From the NCBI RefSeq assembly GCF_934307085.1, contig NZ_CAKRCF010000006.1, forward strand, positions 1 through 64,000: DNA of 64,000 bases, given 5' to 3'. Within the stretch, counting starts at the first letter, position 1, and the number at the start of each line of letters is the position of its first letter. Made by a program: the position numbers and the translations under genes. This document shows positions 43,476-55,277 of the stretch, one piece after another. This DNA is from an uncultured Anaerobutyricum sp. (GTDB lineage Bacteria > Bacillota > Clostridia > Lachnospirales > Lachnospiraceae). Below the pieces are notes generated by a model. That model saw only the letters and a program-made list of their open reading frames with translations. It made no database searches and was not told where the DNA came from.

Positions 43476-44489
43476 ATGATAGCAAAATTAATATATTTGA
43501 AAGAGTTGATAATAATTTTTTATAAGAAGCATGTAGATGTGCTTCTTCCAATATTGAAACTGCTTTTTTCTTTTTTTGCATTAAGCACGTTTCAGGGAAT
43601 GTTTCAGTATAATGGATCTATAAATAAATCATTTATATTTTTAGGAATTTCCGCAGTGCAGGCGTTTCTGCCAATATCATTTTTGTATTATGCAGTATCT
43701 ATATTAATTATGATAAATTTATGTAAGGTTTCCATGGATATTTTTCTGGGATTTATTATTTTCTTTATCATGTGTTCGCTTGCATTTATACGTGTAGACA
43801 GAAAACATGCAGTAATTATTCTGATAACAGCAATATTATTTTATTTGAAGTTGGAATATCTGCTTCCGGTATTGCTTGGAATGATAGTAGGATTTGGAGC
43901 GATTTTACCGACAGCAGCAGGAATAATTTTATATTTTTTATCTGTCTACATGACCGATGTAAGTACTTTGATTACGACATCTTCCAGTTCAAGTTTTGGG
44001 ATGGGTCTGCAAAGAATTGTCAATCTTATGGTGATTGATAAGAAGTTGCTTGTATTGTTAGTAACATTTAGTGTGATAATTTTTATCACAACATTGTTAT
44101 GCCATCTGTTCTATGAGAGGGCATGGGTATTTGCTATTTTTGCAGGATATGTGGCGATGATATTGTTATTATTGTTTGGAAGGTTGATTTTTGAGCTTGA
44201 TTATACAATATGGCGTATATTTTTAGAAGTGATACTAGGTGTAGGATGTTGTTATATTTATCGCTTTTTCAGAGGAATAGGTGATGTGTCTAGAATTGAA
44301 AAGGCATCTTTTGAGGATGATGAATACTTTTATTATGTTAAAGCTGTTCCGAAGATTAAAGTTACACAGAAAAAGTGGAATGTAACCGATATTAATTCCA
44401 GTGAAAATGTAGATGATATTCTATTTGATGATATAACAGAGGAATCTGACCTGTTTGATGAGAATGGGAAAGAAGCAGAGAAAAGGTGA
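43476..44489 (+). CDS. Hypothetical polytopic membrane protein upstream of cdaA
   Basis: 337 residues, about eight to ten hydrophobic spans between residues 15 and 265, then a ~70-residue acidic cytoplasmic-type tail (ENVDDILFDDITEESDLFDE). The hydrophobic part vaguely recalls the membrane region of SpoIIE-type proteins, but the catalytic phosphatase domain is absent and I do not assign a family. It is followed after 19 bases by cdaA; a role in sensing or c-di-AMP control would be inference from position only. Confidence 0.75.
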   Translation: MIAKLIYLKELIIIFYKKHVDVLLPILKLLFSFFALSTFQGMFQYNGSINKSFIFLGISAVQAFLPISFLYYAVSILIMINLCKVSMDIFLGFIIFFIMCSLAFIRVDRKHAVIILITAILFYLKLEYLLPVLLGMIVGFGAILPTAAGIILYFLSVYMTDVSTLITTSSSSSFGMGLQRIVNLMVIDKKLLVLLVTFSVIIFITTLLCHLFYERAWVFAIFAGYVAMILLLLFGRLIFELDYTIWRIFLEVILGVGCCYIYRFFRGIGDVSRIEKASFEDDEYFYYVKAVPKIKVTQKKWNVTDINSSENVDDILFDDITEESDLFDENGKEAEKR

Positions 44490-44508
44490 AAGGGCCGGAT
44501 AACAAATT

Positions 44509-45405
44509 ATGCAGTTAATAAGTATAGGACAATTTCACAAAGTAATAGAAAAGTATTTGTACTGGCTATCACTGCCATCTATTGGTTTTACCGATATTTT
44601 GGAGATTATTATTATCAGCGTGATTGTCTACCAGATGCTAAAGTGGGTACAGCTTACACGGGCATGGACTTTGTTTAAAGGTATTATAATGCTATTGCTG
44701 TTTGCACTTTTTGCAGCGATATTCCAGTTAAATACAATATCATGGTTGCTTTCTAATTCACTTGGGGTAGGTATTACCGCAGCGATTATCATATTCCAGC
44801 CGGAACTCAGAAGGGCATTAGAGCAGCTTGGGCGTAAAAAGATTTTCAGTAATCTGTTTTCAGTAGGAGAGTATGAAGGAAGACAGTCAGCACTTACAGA
44901 GAAGACGATTAACGAGATTGTACGTGCTTCCTATGAAATGGGAGAAGTAAAGACGGGTGCACTTATGGTTATTGAGCAAAACGTTGCACTTGGAGAATAT
45001 GTGCGTACGGGAATTTCTATTGATGGAATCGTTACTAGTCAGTTGCTTATTAATATTTTTGAGCACAATACACCATTACATGATGGAGCAGTTATTATAA
45101 GAGGTAATCGTATTGTATCAGCGACCTGTTATCTTCCACTTACTGACAGTATGGATATTGGAAAAGAATTAGGAACAAGACATAGAGCAGCTGTAGGAAT
45201 CAGCGAGGTTTCAGACAGTTTGACGATTATTGTTTCTGAGGAGACAGGAGCAGTTTCTCTTGCGAAAGATGGAAGGCTGTATAAACATTTACAAAAGGAT
45301 GAACTTCTAGAAAAACTGAAACAGTTAAAGATTGATGACACGAATAACGTAGATGTATTAAAAAAATGGAAGGACTTGTTGCGGAATGAAAAGTCAGAAA
45401 AATAA
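44509..45405 (+). CDS. cdaA: Membrane diadenylate cyclase
   Basis: 298 residues. Three N-terminal membrane spans, then the DAC domain: HDGAVIIRGNRIVSATCYLP with the DGA motif and TRHRAAVGISEVSD with the RHR motif. It makes c-di-AMP from two ATP, controlling potassium and osmotic balance. It overlaps cdaR by 20 bases. The usual glmM partner is not the next gene here. Confidence 0.95.
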   Translation: MQLISIGQFHKVIEKYLYWLSLPSIGFTDILEIIIISVIVYQMLKWVQLTRAWTLFKGIIMLLLFALFAAIFQLNTISWLLSNSLGVGITAAIIIFQPELRRALEQLGRKKIFSNLFSVGEYEGRQSALTEKTINEIVRASYEMGEVKTGALMVIEQNVALGEYVRTGISIDGIVTSQLLINIFEHNTPLHDGAVIIRGNRIVSATCYLPLTDSMDIGKELGTRHRAAVGISEVSDSLTIIVSEETGAVSLAKDGRLYKHLQKDELLEKLKQLKIDDTNNVDVLKKWKDLLRNEKSEK

Positions 45406-46615
45406 TATGTGGATGAAAGTACTTTCCGTTGTCATAGCAATCCTTATATGGCTTTTTGTAGCTAACACTAATGATCCTGTAGTTACCAAAAAGTTTTATA
45501 ATATTCCAGTAAAGGTTACAAATGAGGATGCATTGACAAATCGTGGATATGCTTATGAAATTCTTGACGGAGAAGAAGTAAATATTACTGTAAAAGGAAA
45601 GAGCAGTATTATACGTTCAATGAGCATTTCTGATTTTCAGGCAATTGCGGACTTTTCAAAGCTTTCCAAAGTAGATGCGGTTCCGATTGATGTTACAGCA
45701 AAGAAATACTCTGATCAGCTTGATATTACGCTTGGAACAACGAATACTATGAAGATAAAAAAGGATGAAGTAGTAACAATCAGTGTTCCTGTTAATATTA
45801 CGGTAAAAGGAAATCCAGCAGAAGGATATGCGGTCGGCAGAGTGACAAGTACCCCAAATCTAATCAAAGTCAGTGGGCCGGAAAATCTACTCTCGTCCGC
45901 AAAGGAAATTCGTGCAAGTGTTAATATTGGTGGAAGTTCTCATGATATTACAGCGACGGATAAACCAGTTTTGTATGATGAAGAGGGAAAGAAGATTAGC
46001 AGTAATCAGATTGAATTTGATACTACTTCCATAGGAATCTATGTAGAACTCTGGAAAACAAAAACGGTAGATGTGAAGTTGAGTTATACTGGAGAGCCGG
46101 AGAAAAACTATCATTTGATTTCTTTTGATTATGAGCCAAAACAGATTACAATTGCAGCTCCAGATGATACTTTGGAAAATCTTGACTCTATTACGCTAGA
46201 TAGTATTTCTATTGAGGGACTTACTGAAGACTATGAGAAGGATATTGATTTGACCCAGACAGCTTTGCCGGATGAAGTAATCCTCGCTAATGATGAGAAT
46301 AGTGATGTAAAAGTAAAGGCAACGATAGAGAAAATAGTTTCTCATAAGATTTCATTTACCAAAAAAGATATTAATGTGACGAACAACAGTAACAACTATA
46401 AAGTAAATTTTGACAAGAATAATGATTATTCGATTCAAATAGATGGAGCAGCTTCTGTTGTGAAAGGATTAGATATTGAGGACTTTGATCCATGGATTGA
46501 TATTAATGGTCTTGAACCAGGAAGTCATGAAGTAATACTTCATGTTAAAGATGTGGATGGAGTTACTGTTGGAGCTACAACTAAGCTCAAAATTACTTTA
46601 AAAGAGAACAGCTAA
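45386..46615 (+). CDS. cdaR: YbbR-domain regulator of diadenylate cyclase
   Basis: 409 residues. One N-terminal span (MKVLSVVIAILIWLFVANT) anchors it; the rest is extracellular and made of about four YbbR repeats (for example VTISVPVNITVKGNPAEGYA and KTVDVKLSYTGEPEKNYHL). It binds and modulates CdaA. Start ATG lies inside the cdaA end, so the two are coupled. Confidence 0.93.
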   Translation: MKSQKNNMWMKVLSVVIAILIWLFVANTNDPVVTKKFYNIPVKVTNEDALTNRGYAYEILDGEEVNITVKGKSSIIRSMSISDFQAIADFSKLSKVDAVPIDVTAKKYSDQLDITLGTTNTMKIKKDEVVTISVPVNITVKGNPAEGYAVGRVTSTPNLIKVSGPENLLSSAKEIRASVNIGGSSHDITATDKPVLYDEEGKKISSNQIEFDTTSIGIYVELWKTKTVDVKLSYTGEPEKNYHLISFDYEPKQITIAAPDDTLENLDSITLDSISIEGLTEDYEKDIDLTQTALPDEVILANDENSDVKVKATIEKIVSHKISFTKKDINVTNNSNNYKVNFDKNNDYSIQIDGAASVVKGLDIEDFDPWIDINGLEPGSHEVILHVKDVDGVTVGATTKLKITLKENS

Positions 46616-46701
46616 CAATTTAGAACCAATTCAAAAAATCTGCAAGGCTCTGAATTGTTACTTACAAATAGTGGATTTTAATGAATTGAGGAAATAACGA
46701 T

Positions 46702-47229
46702 ATGAGACAAAAAACAGAAACAATGCTTTGTGCTGCCTTCATGGAACTGTTAAAAAAATACCCCTTTTCAAAAATCACAATACAAAAGCTTGCCGGTCAA
46801 TGTGGAGTAAACCGGCAAACTTTTTATTATCATTTTGATAATATTTATGATTTGATGTCAAAGGCGTTTGAGTATGAGTTGGTATATGAAAGCCGAATAT
46901 ATGAAGAGGTAAATTGGGAATATGTTATGAGCGGTTTTCTACGATGGTTAAAAGAGCATCGTGCAGTCATAAGAAATATTCTTGCAAATGCGGAACTTCC
47001 ATATTTAAAAAGAGCAATCTATCCATTGGTTGCAAGGAGTATATCTGATATAAGTTTCTCAAGTGAGAATTTGCAGTTTGCCGAAAAACAGAGAGAAGAT
47101 TTTTGTATTAATTTTCTTACTATTGGAATTACTCAGTACGTACTAGAATGGGTAGAGAGTGATTTTCGAGAGCCAATAGAGGATATCGTTGCTCATATGT
47201 CATGGTTTTTACAGAAGGTATACTCTTAG
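46702..47229 (+). CDS. TetR/AcrR family transcriptional regulator
   Basis: 175 residues. N-terminal helix-turn-helix: FMELLKKYPFSKITIQKLAG then CGVNRQTFYYHFDNIYDLM, typical of the DhaS-like branch of TetR proteins with a short C-terminal ligand domain (TetR_C). The target is unknown; the adjacent rRNA methylase is not an obvious one. AATTGAGGAAA precedes the ATG. Confidence 0.9.
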   Translation: MRQKTETMLCAAFMELLKKYPFSKITIQKLAGQCGVNRQTFYYHFDNIYDLMSKAFEYELVYESRIYEEVNWEYVMSGFLRWLKEHRAVIRNILANAELPYLKRAIYPLVARSISDISFSSENLQFAEKQREDFCINFLTIGITQYVLEWVESDFREPIEDIVAHMSWFLQKVYS

Positions 47230-47336
47230 ATAAATTATCTGTTATGAAGAGAAATTGACATAGGGCAAAGAAGTAATAGCTAATAAAAAGCTGACAGTAG
47301 AAGAATGATGGGATATAGGAGGAATTCAATAGGAAG

Positions 47337-48110
47337 ATGATTTCTAGTACATCAAATGCAAAAGTAAAGAATATTATCAACTTAAAAAAGAGTGCCAGAG
47401 CAAGAAAAAAAGAGAATTGTTTTCTAGTAGAAGGTCCGAGAATGTTTTTTGAAATTCCAAAAGACAGAATAGCAGAATGTTATCTTACAGAGGAATTCGC
47501 GGATAAATATGCAGAAGAACTCAAAGGATGGCGATATGAACTCATGAGTGAAAACGTATGCAGACATCTTTCTGATACAAAAACTCCACAGGGTGTTATC
47601 GCTGTAGTAAGAAGAGAGGAGCCAAGTGTTGAAGAACTTCTTAATAAGGAGAAAAATCCCTGCTTTTTTCTGTTAGAGAATCTGCAGGATCCTGGTAATC
47701 TTGGAACAATCATAAGAACTGCTGAAGGGGCAGGCGTGACAGGCGTTATTATGAACAGAGATACCGTAGACATTTATAATCCTAAGGTAATACGTTCTAC
47801 AATGGGAGCTATTTTTCGCGTTCCTTTTGTTATCGTAGATAGCCTGCCGGAAGTAATTTCTCAGTTGAAACAGAATAGTGTTGCTGTATATGCGGGGCAT
47901 TTAAAGGGAGATGTATTCTATAAACAGGATTATCGGGGTGGAAGTGCATTTCTTATTGGAAATGAAGGAAATGGTCTTACTGATGAGATAACCGCTTTAG
48001 CCGATTATAAGATAAAAATCCCGATGAAAGGAAAAGTGGAATCTTTAAATGCGGCAGTGTCTGCAACAATTTTAATGTATGAGACAATGCGACAGAGAGA
48101 ATATATGTAG
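47337..48110 (+). CDS. SpoU/TrmH family RNA 2'-O-methyltransferase
   Basis: 257 residues. A substrate-binding N-terminal domain (KSARARKKENCFLVEGPRM) is followed by the knotted SPOUT domain: motif I LQDPGNLGTIIRTAEGAG, motif II FLIGNEGNGLTDE and motif III IPMKGKVESLNAAVSATI. It methylates a ribose in rRNA or tRNA; the exact position is unknown. In many Firmicutes this gene lies before pheS, but here pheS is 13 kb away. Confidence 0.93.
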   Translation: MISSTSNAKVKNIINLKKSARARKKENCFLVEGPRMFFEIPKDRIAECYLTEEFADKYAEELKGWRYELMSENVCRHLSDTKTPQGVIAVVRREEPSVEELLNKEKNPCFFLLENLQDPGNLGTIIRTAEGAGVTGVIMNRDTVDIYNPKVIRSTMGAIFRVPFVIVDSLPEVISQLKQNSVAVYAGHLKGDVFYKQDYRGGSAFLIGNEGNGLTDEITALADYKIKIPMKGKVESLNAAVSATILMYETMRQREYM

Positions 48111-49972
<1,862 letters not shown>

Positions 49973-50020
49973 TTAGAATCTGAGATTAATAAGAATTAGC
50001 CATTTAGTTACATAATAAAG

Positions 50021-50062
50021 GAAGCTCCCCCACTGAGAGGTGGGGGAGCTTCTGGTTTTATT
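50021..50062 (+). terminator. Intrinsic terminator of glpK
   Basis: GAAGCTCCCCCA and TGGGGGAGCTTC form a strong 12-bp stem, followed by TGGTTTTATT. Confidence 0.9.
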
Positions 50063-50196
50063 CTAAAATAGACGGTTTTTGCAATCAAAATAAGCTGTAT
50101 CTGTGACTTTGCTCATGATGTGTTGAATGATTATATTTAACACTTGATTCGAGACCATAAATATAGCTTGTTTTAGTTTGTGGACTGTCTGGTAGA

Positions 50197-50736
50197 TTAA
50201 AATCCAAAATCTTCATAATCTTCTGGTAAGAATCTATGATATACAATTTGGAGTTCTTCGTCTTTAAAGCAATAATAATATGGGTCATCTCTGTCAGTGA
50301 ATGTAATTAGTATATCAAACTCATCATTGTTGACTTCTTTAATAACACAATTGTCATCCCATTCTTTAAAGAAAGAAGTGACTGTTTCAAGGGAAGTAGC
50401 TGGTTTTAATAATAACTGAATCAGTTCAAAAATAAATTCGTTTCTTTCTTTATGTTCATGGACATAGGTAGGGGCATCTTCGCTTAAATAAAAGCAGAAT
50501 CGATGCTCTTTATATTTAATCTTAGTTTCTCCGAATCTAGGGGCAACAAAATCAGCAAATCCCTGTAATGCTTTATTTATCTCGTCAGCTTCCCACTCAC
50601 TGTTGAAAAAATGATTTAAAGTGCGAAGTGGATAATAAAACTGCATTGTGTTTTTGCTGTATCCTAATTTCGCCTGTGCTTCTGCGATATTGTCTGTTAA
50701 ACTACGTTCTAATTTTTTATAAGCTTCTGTATACAT
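50197..50736 (-). CDS. Conserved cytoplasmic protein, DUF3877-like
   Basis: 179 residues, no signal or span. YKKLERSLTDNIAEAQAKLGY near the start and the aromatic, acidic C-terminus (DDPYYYCFKDEELQIVYHRF) resemble the DUF3877 family of Lachnospiraceae, named from memory. Function unknown. It is a single minus-strand gene between two terminators, with AGGTTTTT-type weak ribosome binding (CCTCC on the plus strand at about 50743). Confidence 0.6.
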   Translation of the reverse strand: MYTEAYKKLERSLTDNIAEAQAKLGYSKNTMQFYYPLRTLNHFFNSEWEADEINKALQGFADFVAPRFGETKIKYKEHRFCFYLSEDAPTYVHEHKERNEFIFELIQLLLKPATSLETVTSFFKEWDDNCVIKEVNNDEFDILITFTDRDDPYYYCFKDEELQIVYHRFLPEDYEDFGF

Positions 50737-50903
50737 AAAAACCTCCAGCTAAAAAGTATAGATTATAAACAAGTGAATGGCTATTCAACTATTGAAAAAT
50801 AACACGTATTATAGAGCTTTGTCAAGAAAATAAGAATTCTCTTGCTTATATATTAGGTGTTTGTTATCATTTAAGGTGCAAATAAAAGATATGGAGATTA
50901 TTT

Positions 50904-51815
50904 ATGATAAAGTTAGGTTGCCACGTTGGTATGAGTGGAAAAGAGATGTTTCTTGGCTCCGTTAAAGAGGCACTTTCTTATAATGCAAATACATTTATGA
51001 TTTACACTGGTGCGCCACAGAATACTCGCAGAAAGCCGATAGAAGAGCTGCGGATAGAAGAAGGATGGGTGTTGATGGAAGAAAACGGGATAGATGAGTT
51101 TGTTGTCCATGCACCGTATATCATTAATCTTGCGAATACAGTAAAGCCAGAAACATTTGAACTGGCGATGGAGTTTCTACAGTTAGAACTGGAGAGGACG
51201 CAGGCATTGAGATGTAAGATATTGGTACTGCATCCCGGTGCTCATGTTGGTGCAGGAGCGGCTGCAGGGATTGAGCAGATTATTAAAGGACTAAATGAAG
51301 TGCTGTCGCAAGATAAAGATGGAACTGTGAATATTGCGTTGGAGACGATGGCTGGCAAGGGGACAGAAATTGGAAGAAATTTCGAGGAGATTGCAGCCAT
51401 TTATGATGGGGTAGTGCATAATGAACGATTAAGAGTCTGTTTTGATACATGCCATACAAGTGATGCAGGATATGATGTGAAAGAGGATTTCGAAAGTGTT
51501 ATGGAGAAGTTTGATAAAATTGTTGGAAAAGACCAGATTGCGGTTTTTCATATTAATGATAGTAAGAATCCGCAGGGGTCACATAAGGACAGGCATGAAA
51601 ATATTGGATTTGGAGAGATTGGATATGACTGTCTGAGAAATATTGTATACAACAAAGATTTTGAAGCAGTGCCGAAAATTTTGGAGACACCATATATACC
51701 AAATCCCCAGACGAAAAAGCGAGTATATGCTCCATATAAATATGAGATTGATATGTTGAAGAATGATGTATTTTATACTGATTTAAAAGAAAGAATTTTG
51801 GAGGTAAATAGATGA
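50904..51815 (+). CDS. nfo: Endonuclease IV (AP endonuclease)
   Basis: 303 residues, somewhat longer than the usual ~280. It cleaves DNA at abasic sites. [59 protein letters not shown] and [20 protein letters not shown] supply the three-zinc site. It overlaps the next gene by four bases. Confidence 0.95.
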   Translation: MIKLGCHVGMSGKEMFLGSVKEALSYNANTFMIYTGAPQNTRRKPIEELRIEEGWVLMEENGIDEFVVHAPYIINLANTVKPETFELAMEFLQLELERTQALRCKILVLHPGAHVGAGAAAGIEQIIKGLNEVLSQDKDGTVNIALETMAGKGTEIGRNFEEIAAIYDGVVHNERLRVCFDTCHTSDAGYDVKEDFESVMEKFDKIVGKDQIAVFHINDSKNPQGSHKDRHENIGFGEIGYDCLRNIVYNKDFEAVPKILETPYIPNPQTKKRVYAPYKYEIDMLKNDVFYTDLKERILEVNR

Positions 51816-52519
51816 GTAATTTCACAGTAACGTATGTTAAGCATAGTGGATTCCTTGTAGAGACAGAGAATAGTTATTTATTATTTGATTATTGGCAGGG
51901 GAAGCTTCCAGAACTTCAGTATGATAAAGAACTTTATATTTTTTCTAGTCACGTACATCATGATCACTATACAAAAGATATTTTTAAATTGGAAAATAAA
52001 TGTCGTAAGGTAGTGTATGTGCTGTCCTATGATATTAAAAAGACAAGTAGTTTCTGGAAAAAGGCAGAGAATGTTATTTTTATGAACCCACATGAAGAAA
52101 AGGTAATTGACGATTGTACTGTGTCCACTTTAACTTCCACGGATGAGGGTGTTGCATTCCTGGTAAAGACAGAGGGCAAGGAGATTTATCATGCAGGTGA
52201 CCTTCATTGGTGGGATTGGCCAGGTGATCCAGAAGAGGATAATTTAAGAAGAGAGAAAGATTATAAGGCAGAGATAGAGTATCTGAAAAGAGAAAATATA
52301 GACTATGCTTTTGTTGTTCTTGATCCAAGGCAGGAACAATCAGGAAGTCTTGGGATGGATTATTTTATAAAAAATGTAAGAGCACATTTTATTTTTCCAA
52401 TGCATTGTTGGGAACAATATGATATTATTGAACAGTATAAAAAAGATGCAGACAGAAAGTTTCTTACAGGGCAGATTATAAATATCACTGCACCAGGACA
52501 GCAGTTTGTTGTCGATTAA
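51812..52519 (+). CDS. MBL-fold metallo-hydrolase
   Basis: 235 residues. [20 protein letters not shown], the metal motif [12 protein letters not shown] (HxHxDH-like) and the later YHAGDLHWW place it in the metallo-beta-lactamase superfamily, in the branch of UlaG/YycJ-like single-domain hydrolases. Its substrate is unknown. The ATG overlaps the nfo stop, so the two are coupled and may share a nucleic-acid or nucleotide repair role (inference). Confidence 0.88.
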   Translation: MSNFTVTYVKHSGFLVETENSYLLFDYWQGKLPELQYDKELYIFSSHVHHDHYTKDIFKLENKCRKVVYVLSYDIKKTSSFWKKAENVIFMNPHEEKVIDDCTVSTLTSTDEGVAFLVKTEGKEIYHAGDLHWWDWPGDPEEDNLRREKDYKAEIEYLKRENIDYAFVVLDPRQEQSGSLGMDYFIKNVRAHFIFPMHCWEQYDIIEQYKKDADRKFLTGQIINITAPGQQFVVD

Positions 52520-52655
52520 GGAACAACATCGTTGTTGTGAAGGTCATATGTGAATCCATTTGATTTACAATAGAAATTTACGATGGAACAGTATAGCATC
52601 TAGTAAAATTTTAATTATGATTGTTATACAGGATAAAACGGAAAGGAAGAACATC

Positions 52656-53036
52656 ATGGAAAAGAAAGTTATCGTATCAGAAAAATCACCAGCAGCAATC
52701 GGACCTTATTCACAGGCAATTGAATACAATGGTATTGTGTACACATCTGGAGTTATCGGTGTGAATCCGGCGACAGGTGAAGTTGGAGCAACAATCGAAG
52801 AACAGACTACACAGGTATTTGAGAATTTAAAAGGACTTCTTGCAGATGCTGGTAGCAGCTTAGATCAGGCAATCAAGACAACTGTATTTATTAAAAATAT
52901 GGACGATTTTGCAAAAGTAAATGAAATCTATGCTACTTATTTTACAGGTGCATTTCCAGCACGTTCCTGTGTAGAAGTAGCAAGACTTCCAAAAAATCTT
53001 TTAATTGAAGTAGAAGTAACTGCGATTAAAGACTGA
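52656..53036 (+). CDS. ridA: RidA family enamine/imine deaminase
   Basis: 126 residues from ATG 52656 (GGAAAGGAAG upstream); the longer open frame starting 96 bases earlier has no ribosome site. It hydrolyses reactive 2-aminoacrylate-type intermediates released by PLP enzymes. The active arginine is in FPARSCVEVARLP, with GPYSQAIEYNGIVYTSG near the start and a TTVFIKNMDDFAKVN segment. Confidence 0.95.
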   Translation: MEKKVIVSEKSPAAIGPYSQAIEYNGIVYTSGVIGVNPATGEVGATIEEQTTQVFENLKGLLADAGSSLDQAIKTTVFIKNMDDFAKVNEIYATYFTGAFPARSCVEVARLPKNLLIEVEVTAIKD

Positions 53037-53044
53037 TAAGATTT

Positions 53045-53296
53045 ATGATACCAGCGGGAGTGATTGAGCTTGATGTTCATGATATGAACAGAATGCAGGC
53101 TAAGACGTATATCGATAGCCAACTTAAAAAAGCGAAAAAGAATGTTTATCAGATAAAAGTAATCCACGGATACAGAGGAGGAACAGCAATTAGGGATATG
53201 GTTCGAAAAACATACAGGAACCATCCCAAAGTTGTACGTGTAGAACTTCCTCTAAACCCTGGAGAAACAATATTGATACTAAAAGAATATTTTTAA
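53045..53296 (+). CDS. Small Smr-domain protein
   Basis: 83 residues, essentially only a Smr domain: IELDVHDMNRMQAKTYIDSQ (LDxH start) and KVIHGYRGGTAIRDMVRKTY (the HGxG-type loop). Smr domains bind or nick nucleic acids in MutS2 and related proteins; a free-standing one of this size has unknown role. It begins eight bases after ridA and shares its terminator. Confidence 0.82.
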   Translation: MIPAGVIELDVHDMNRMQAKTYIDSQLKKAKKNVYQIKVIHGYRGGTAIRDMVRKTYRNHPKVVRVELPLNPGETILILKEYF

Positions 53297-53304
53297 TTGT
53301 AAAC

Positions 53305-53362
53305 AAAAATCTCTATATGATCTCTACGTAGCTTGGTCATGTGGGGATTTTTTGTTTTTTTT
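53305..53362 (+). terminator. Terminator after the ridA-smr pair
   Basis: AAAAATCTCTATATGATC pairs imperfectly with GTCATGTGGGGATTTTTT around a 13-base loop, followed by TTGTTTTTTTTG. Confidence 0.75.
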
Positions 53363-53518
53363 GTCTGATTTAAAATAGAATTGCTGTTTTGTTGATAATT
53401 GAATCCAGCATATAAATGTGGTAAGATAAGATTAATAAGAATAGCTTTTCTCTTAGTTGAGAAGGGGAGAAGAGTTAAATAAAATATATGTATAAGTATA
53501 GAGGAGGAATAAGGACAT

Positions 53519-53782
53519 ATGGTACAAGCGGAGCTGACTATTACAAATGAGCAGGGAATCCATCTGGGACCAGCGAATAAAATTGCTAATTTGGCAGACC
53601 GTTATGATTGTCAGATTCATTTTAAGACGGATTACATGGATGTGAATGCAAAGAGTATTATTAATCTAATTAGTGGAACTTTTAGACACGGGGATATTGT
53701 ACAGTGTGTTTGCAATGGACCAGATGAAGAAGAAGCCCTGGCAGCGATGAAGGAGATACTTTCGGAAAATTTAGAGGAATAA
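53519..53782 (+). CDS. HPr-like phosphocarrier protein with altered active site
   Basis: 87 residues, normal HPr length. The His15 position is kept in NEQGIHLGPANKIA, but the canonical GxHARPA is changed to GIHLGPA, so the arginine that stabilises the phosphohistidine is glycine. The Ser46 region NAKSIINLISGTFRHGD is largely kept, so regulation by HPr kinase is conceivable. It may be a paralogue such as Crh-like or a non-PTS regulator rather than the main HPr. It stands alone, with a strong GAGGAGGAA site, and ends at a shared terminator. Confidence 0.82.
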   Translation: MVQAELTITNEQGIHLGPANKIANLADRYDCQIHFKTDYMDVNAKSIINLISGTFRHGDIVQCVCNGPDEEEALAAMKEILSENLEE

Positions 53783-53796
53783 ATTTATAGAGATAA

Positions 53797-53838
53797 ACAG
53801 ACGCCGCTGTAGAAAAATTTACAGCGGCGTTGGTTTAT
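53797..53838. terminator. Bidirectional terminator between the HPr-like gene and queC
   Basis: GACGCCGCTGTA and TACAGCGGCGTT form a 12-bp GC-rich stem around AGAAAAATT-type loop sequence, with T-rich bases downstream on the plus strand. The two convergent genes both end beside it. Confidence 0.85.
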
Positions 53839-54509
53839 TGTGATAACTTAGAATTTAAATAAGCGTCCAGACCTTTTTTACGAAGCTTACATGAAGGGCA
53901 ATGTCCACAGCCATCACCGATTATACCATTATAGCAGGTCAGTGTCTCATTTCTGATAATATCAAATGCACCAAGTTCGTCTGCTAAAGCCCATGTTTCC
54001 TTCTTATCGAGCCACATAAGTGGTGTGATGATGTCAAACTGGTAGTCCATAGCAAGACAAAGTGTTGTATTTAAGGATTTAATAAAAATGTCGCGACAGT
54101 CTGGATAGCCAGAAAAATCGCTCTGAGATACACCAGTGATAATGTCGGTGATACCTCTCTGCTTTGCAAATACTGCAGCATAGGAGAGGAAAAGAAGGTT
54201 TCTTCCATCAACAAAGCTATTTGGTGTACCTTCTTCAGGTGCACTTTCATCTACCTTAATATCTACTCGCGTGAGAGAGTTTGGAGCGAGCTGATTTAAA
54301 AGACTCATGTCCATGATATGGTGTTCCACTCCATAGTCACGGCAGATTTTCTTTGCACATTCCAATTCTTTTACATGTTTTTGATGATAATCAAAGGATA
54401 AAGCGATTACTTTTTTGTAGCATTTTAATGCCCAGAAAAGGCAAGTAGTACTATCCTGTCCGCCGCTGAAAACAACAACAGCGGCTTCTTTATTTTTGAG
54501 TTCCTGCAT
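53835..54509 (-). CDS. queC: 7-cyano-7-deazaguanine synthase
   Basis: 224 residues. It converts carboxydeazaguanine to preQ0 with ammonia and ATP. The PP-loop is [17 protein letters not shown] (about 13-29) and zinc is held by [18 protein letters not shown] near the C-terminus. Last gene of the queD-queE-folE-queC order on the minus strand, separated from folE by 163 bases. Confidence 0.96.
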   Translation of the reverse strand: MQELKNKEAAVVVFSGGQDSTTCLFWALKCYKKVIALSFDYHQKHVKELECAKKICRDYGVEHHIMDMSLLNQLAPNSLTRVDIKVDESAPEEGTPNSFVDGRNLLFLSYAAVFAKQRGITDIITGVSQSDFSGYPDCRDIFIKSLNTTLCLAMDYQFDIITPLMWLDKKETWALADELGAFDIIRNETLTCYNGIIGDGCGHCPSCKLRKKGLDAYLNSKLSQ

Positions 54510-54672
54510 GAATGATTCCTTCTTTCGTGTGTTATGGTAAATCTATATTTGTTATATAGATAAATTTGAATATGAATTTTTACATTTTGATAATATAATA
54601 GGATAAAGCTGGTTCTAAATGCAGTATAAAAAATGTTATAAAATATTACATTTAGAAAAGCATATTCTTATA

Positions 54673-55263
54673 TTATGCGTGAAGCATCATCGTAAGCTGA
54701 TTCTGAATCGAAGAATCTGTCTCAAAGCGACCGCGGAATGTAGTCGTTACAGTAGACGCCGCTTCTTTTTTAATGCCTCTTGCAGTCATGCAACTATGAG
54801 TTCCATGTATGATTACGGCAACGTCATCTGTGTCGGCAGCCTCACACATGATTTCTGCAATATCAGAGCCAATTCTTTCCTGAAGCTGAAGACGTTTGGA
54901 AGCCATATCGCAGATTCTTGCAATTTTACTTAATCCAAGAACCTTTTCTTTTGGAATGTATGCTACGGAAACAGACATATCGTACATAAGGGCAATATGA
55001 TGTTCACAGTAACTGAAAATAGGGATATCCCGAACTAAAACAATATCCTTCTTGTCAGATCCAACACATAAATCGTCTTTAAAGGATTTATTAAACATCA
55101 TGGCGATTTCGTGGTTGGTATAATTCATTCCTTCAAAAACTTCTTCATACATACGAGCTACACGGTCAGGTGTATCTTTTAATCCTTCACGATCAGGGTC
55201 ATCACCAAGAGCGGCAAGAATACCTCTGACATGTTCACGAATGGCATTTTTATCTATAGCCAT
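54673..55263 (-). CDS. folE: GTP cyclohydrolase I
   Basis: 196 residues. It makes dihydroneopterin triphosphate, the precursor used by QueD (and folate). [17 protein letters not shown], the zinc residues in [11 protein letters not shown] and [11 protein letters not shown], and [18 protein letters not shown] are diagnostic. Its place in the que operon suggests dedication to queuosine precursor supply. AAAGGAGG lies upstream of the ATG on this strand. Confidence 0.96.
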   Translation of the reverse strand: MAIDKNAIREHVRGILAALGDDPDREGLKDTPDRVARMYEEVFEGMNYTNHEIAMMFNKSFKDDLCVGSDKKDIVLVRDIPIFSYCEHHIALMYDMSVSVAYIPKEKVLGLSKIARICDMASKRLQLQERIGSDIAEIMCEAADTDDVAVIIHGTHSCMTARGIKKEAASTVTTTFRGRFETDSSIQNQLTMMLHA

Positions 55264-55277
55264 ATTTTTTCCTCCTT

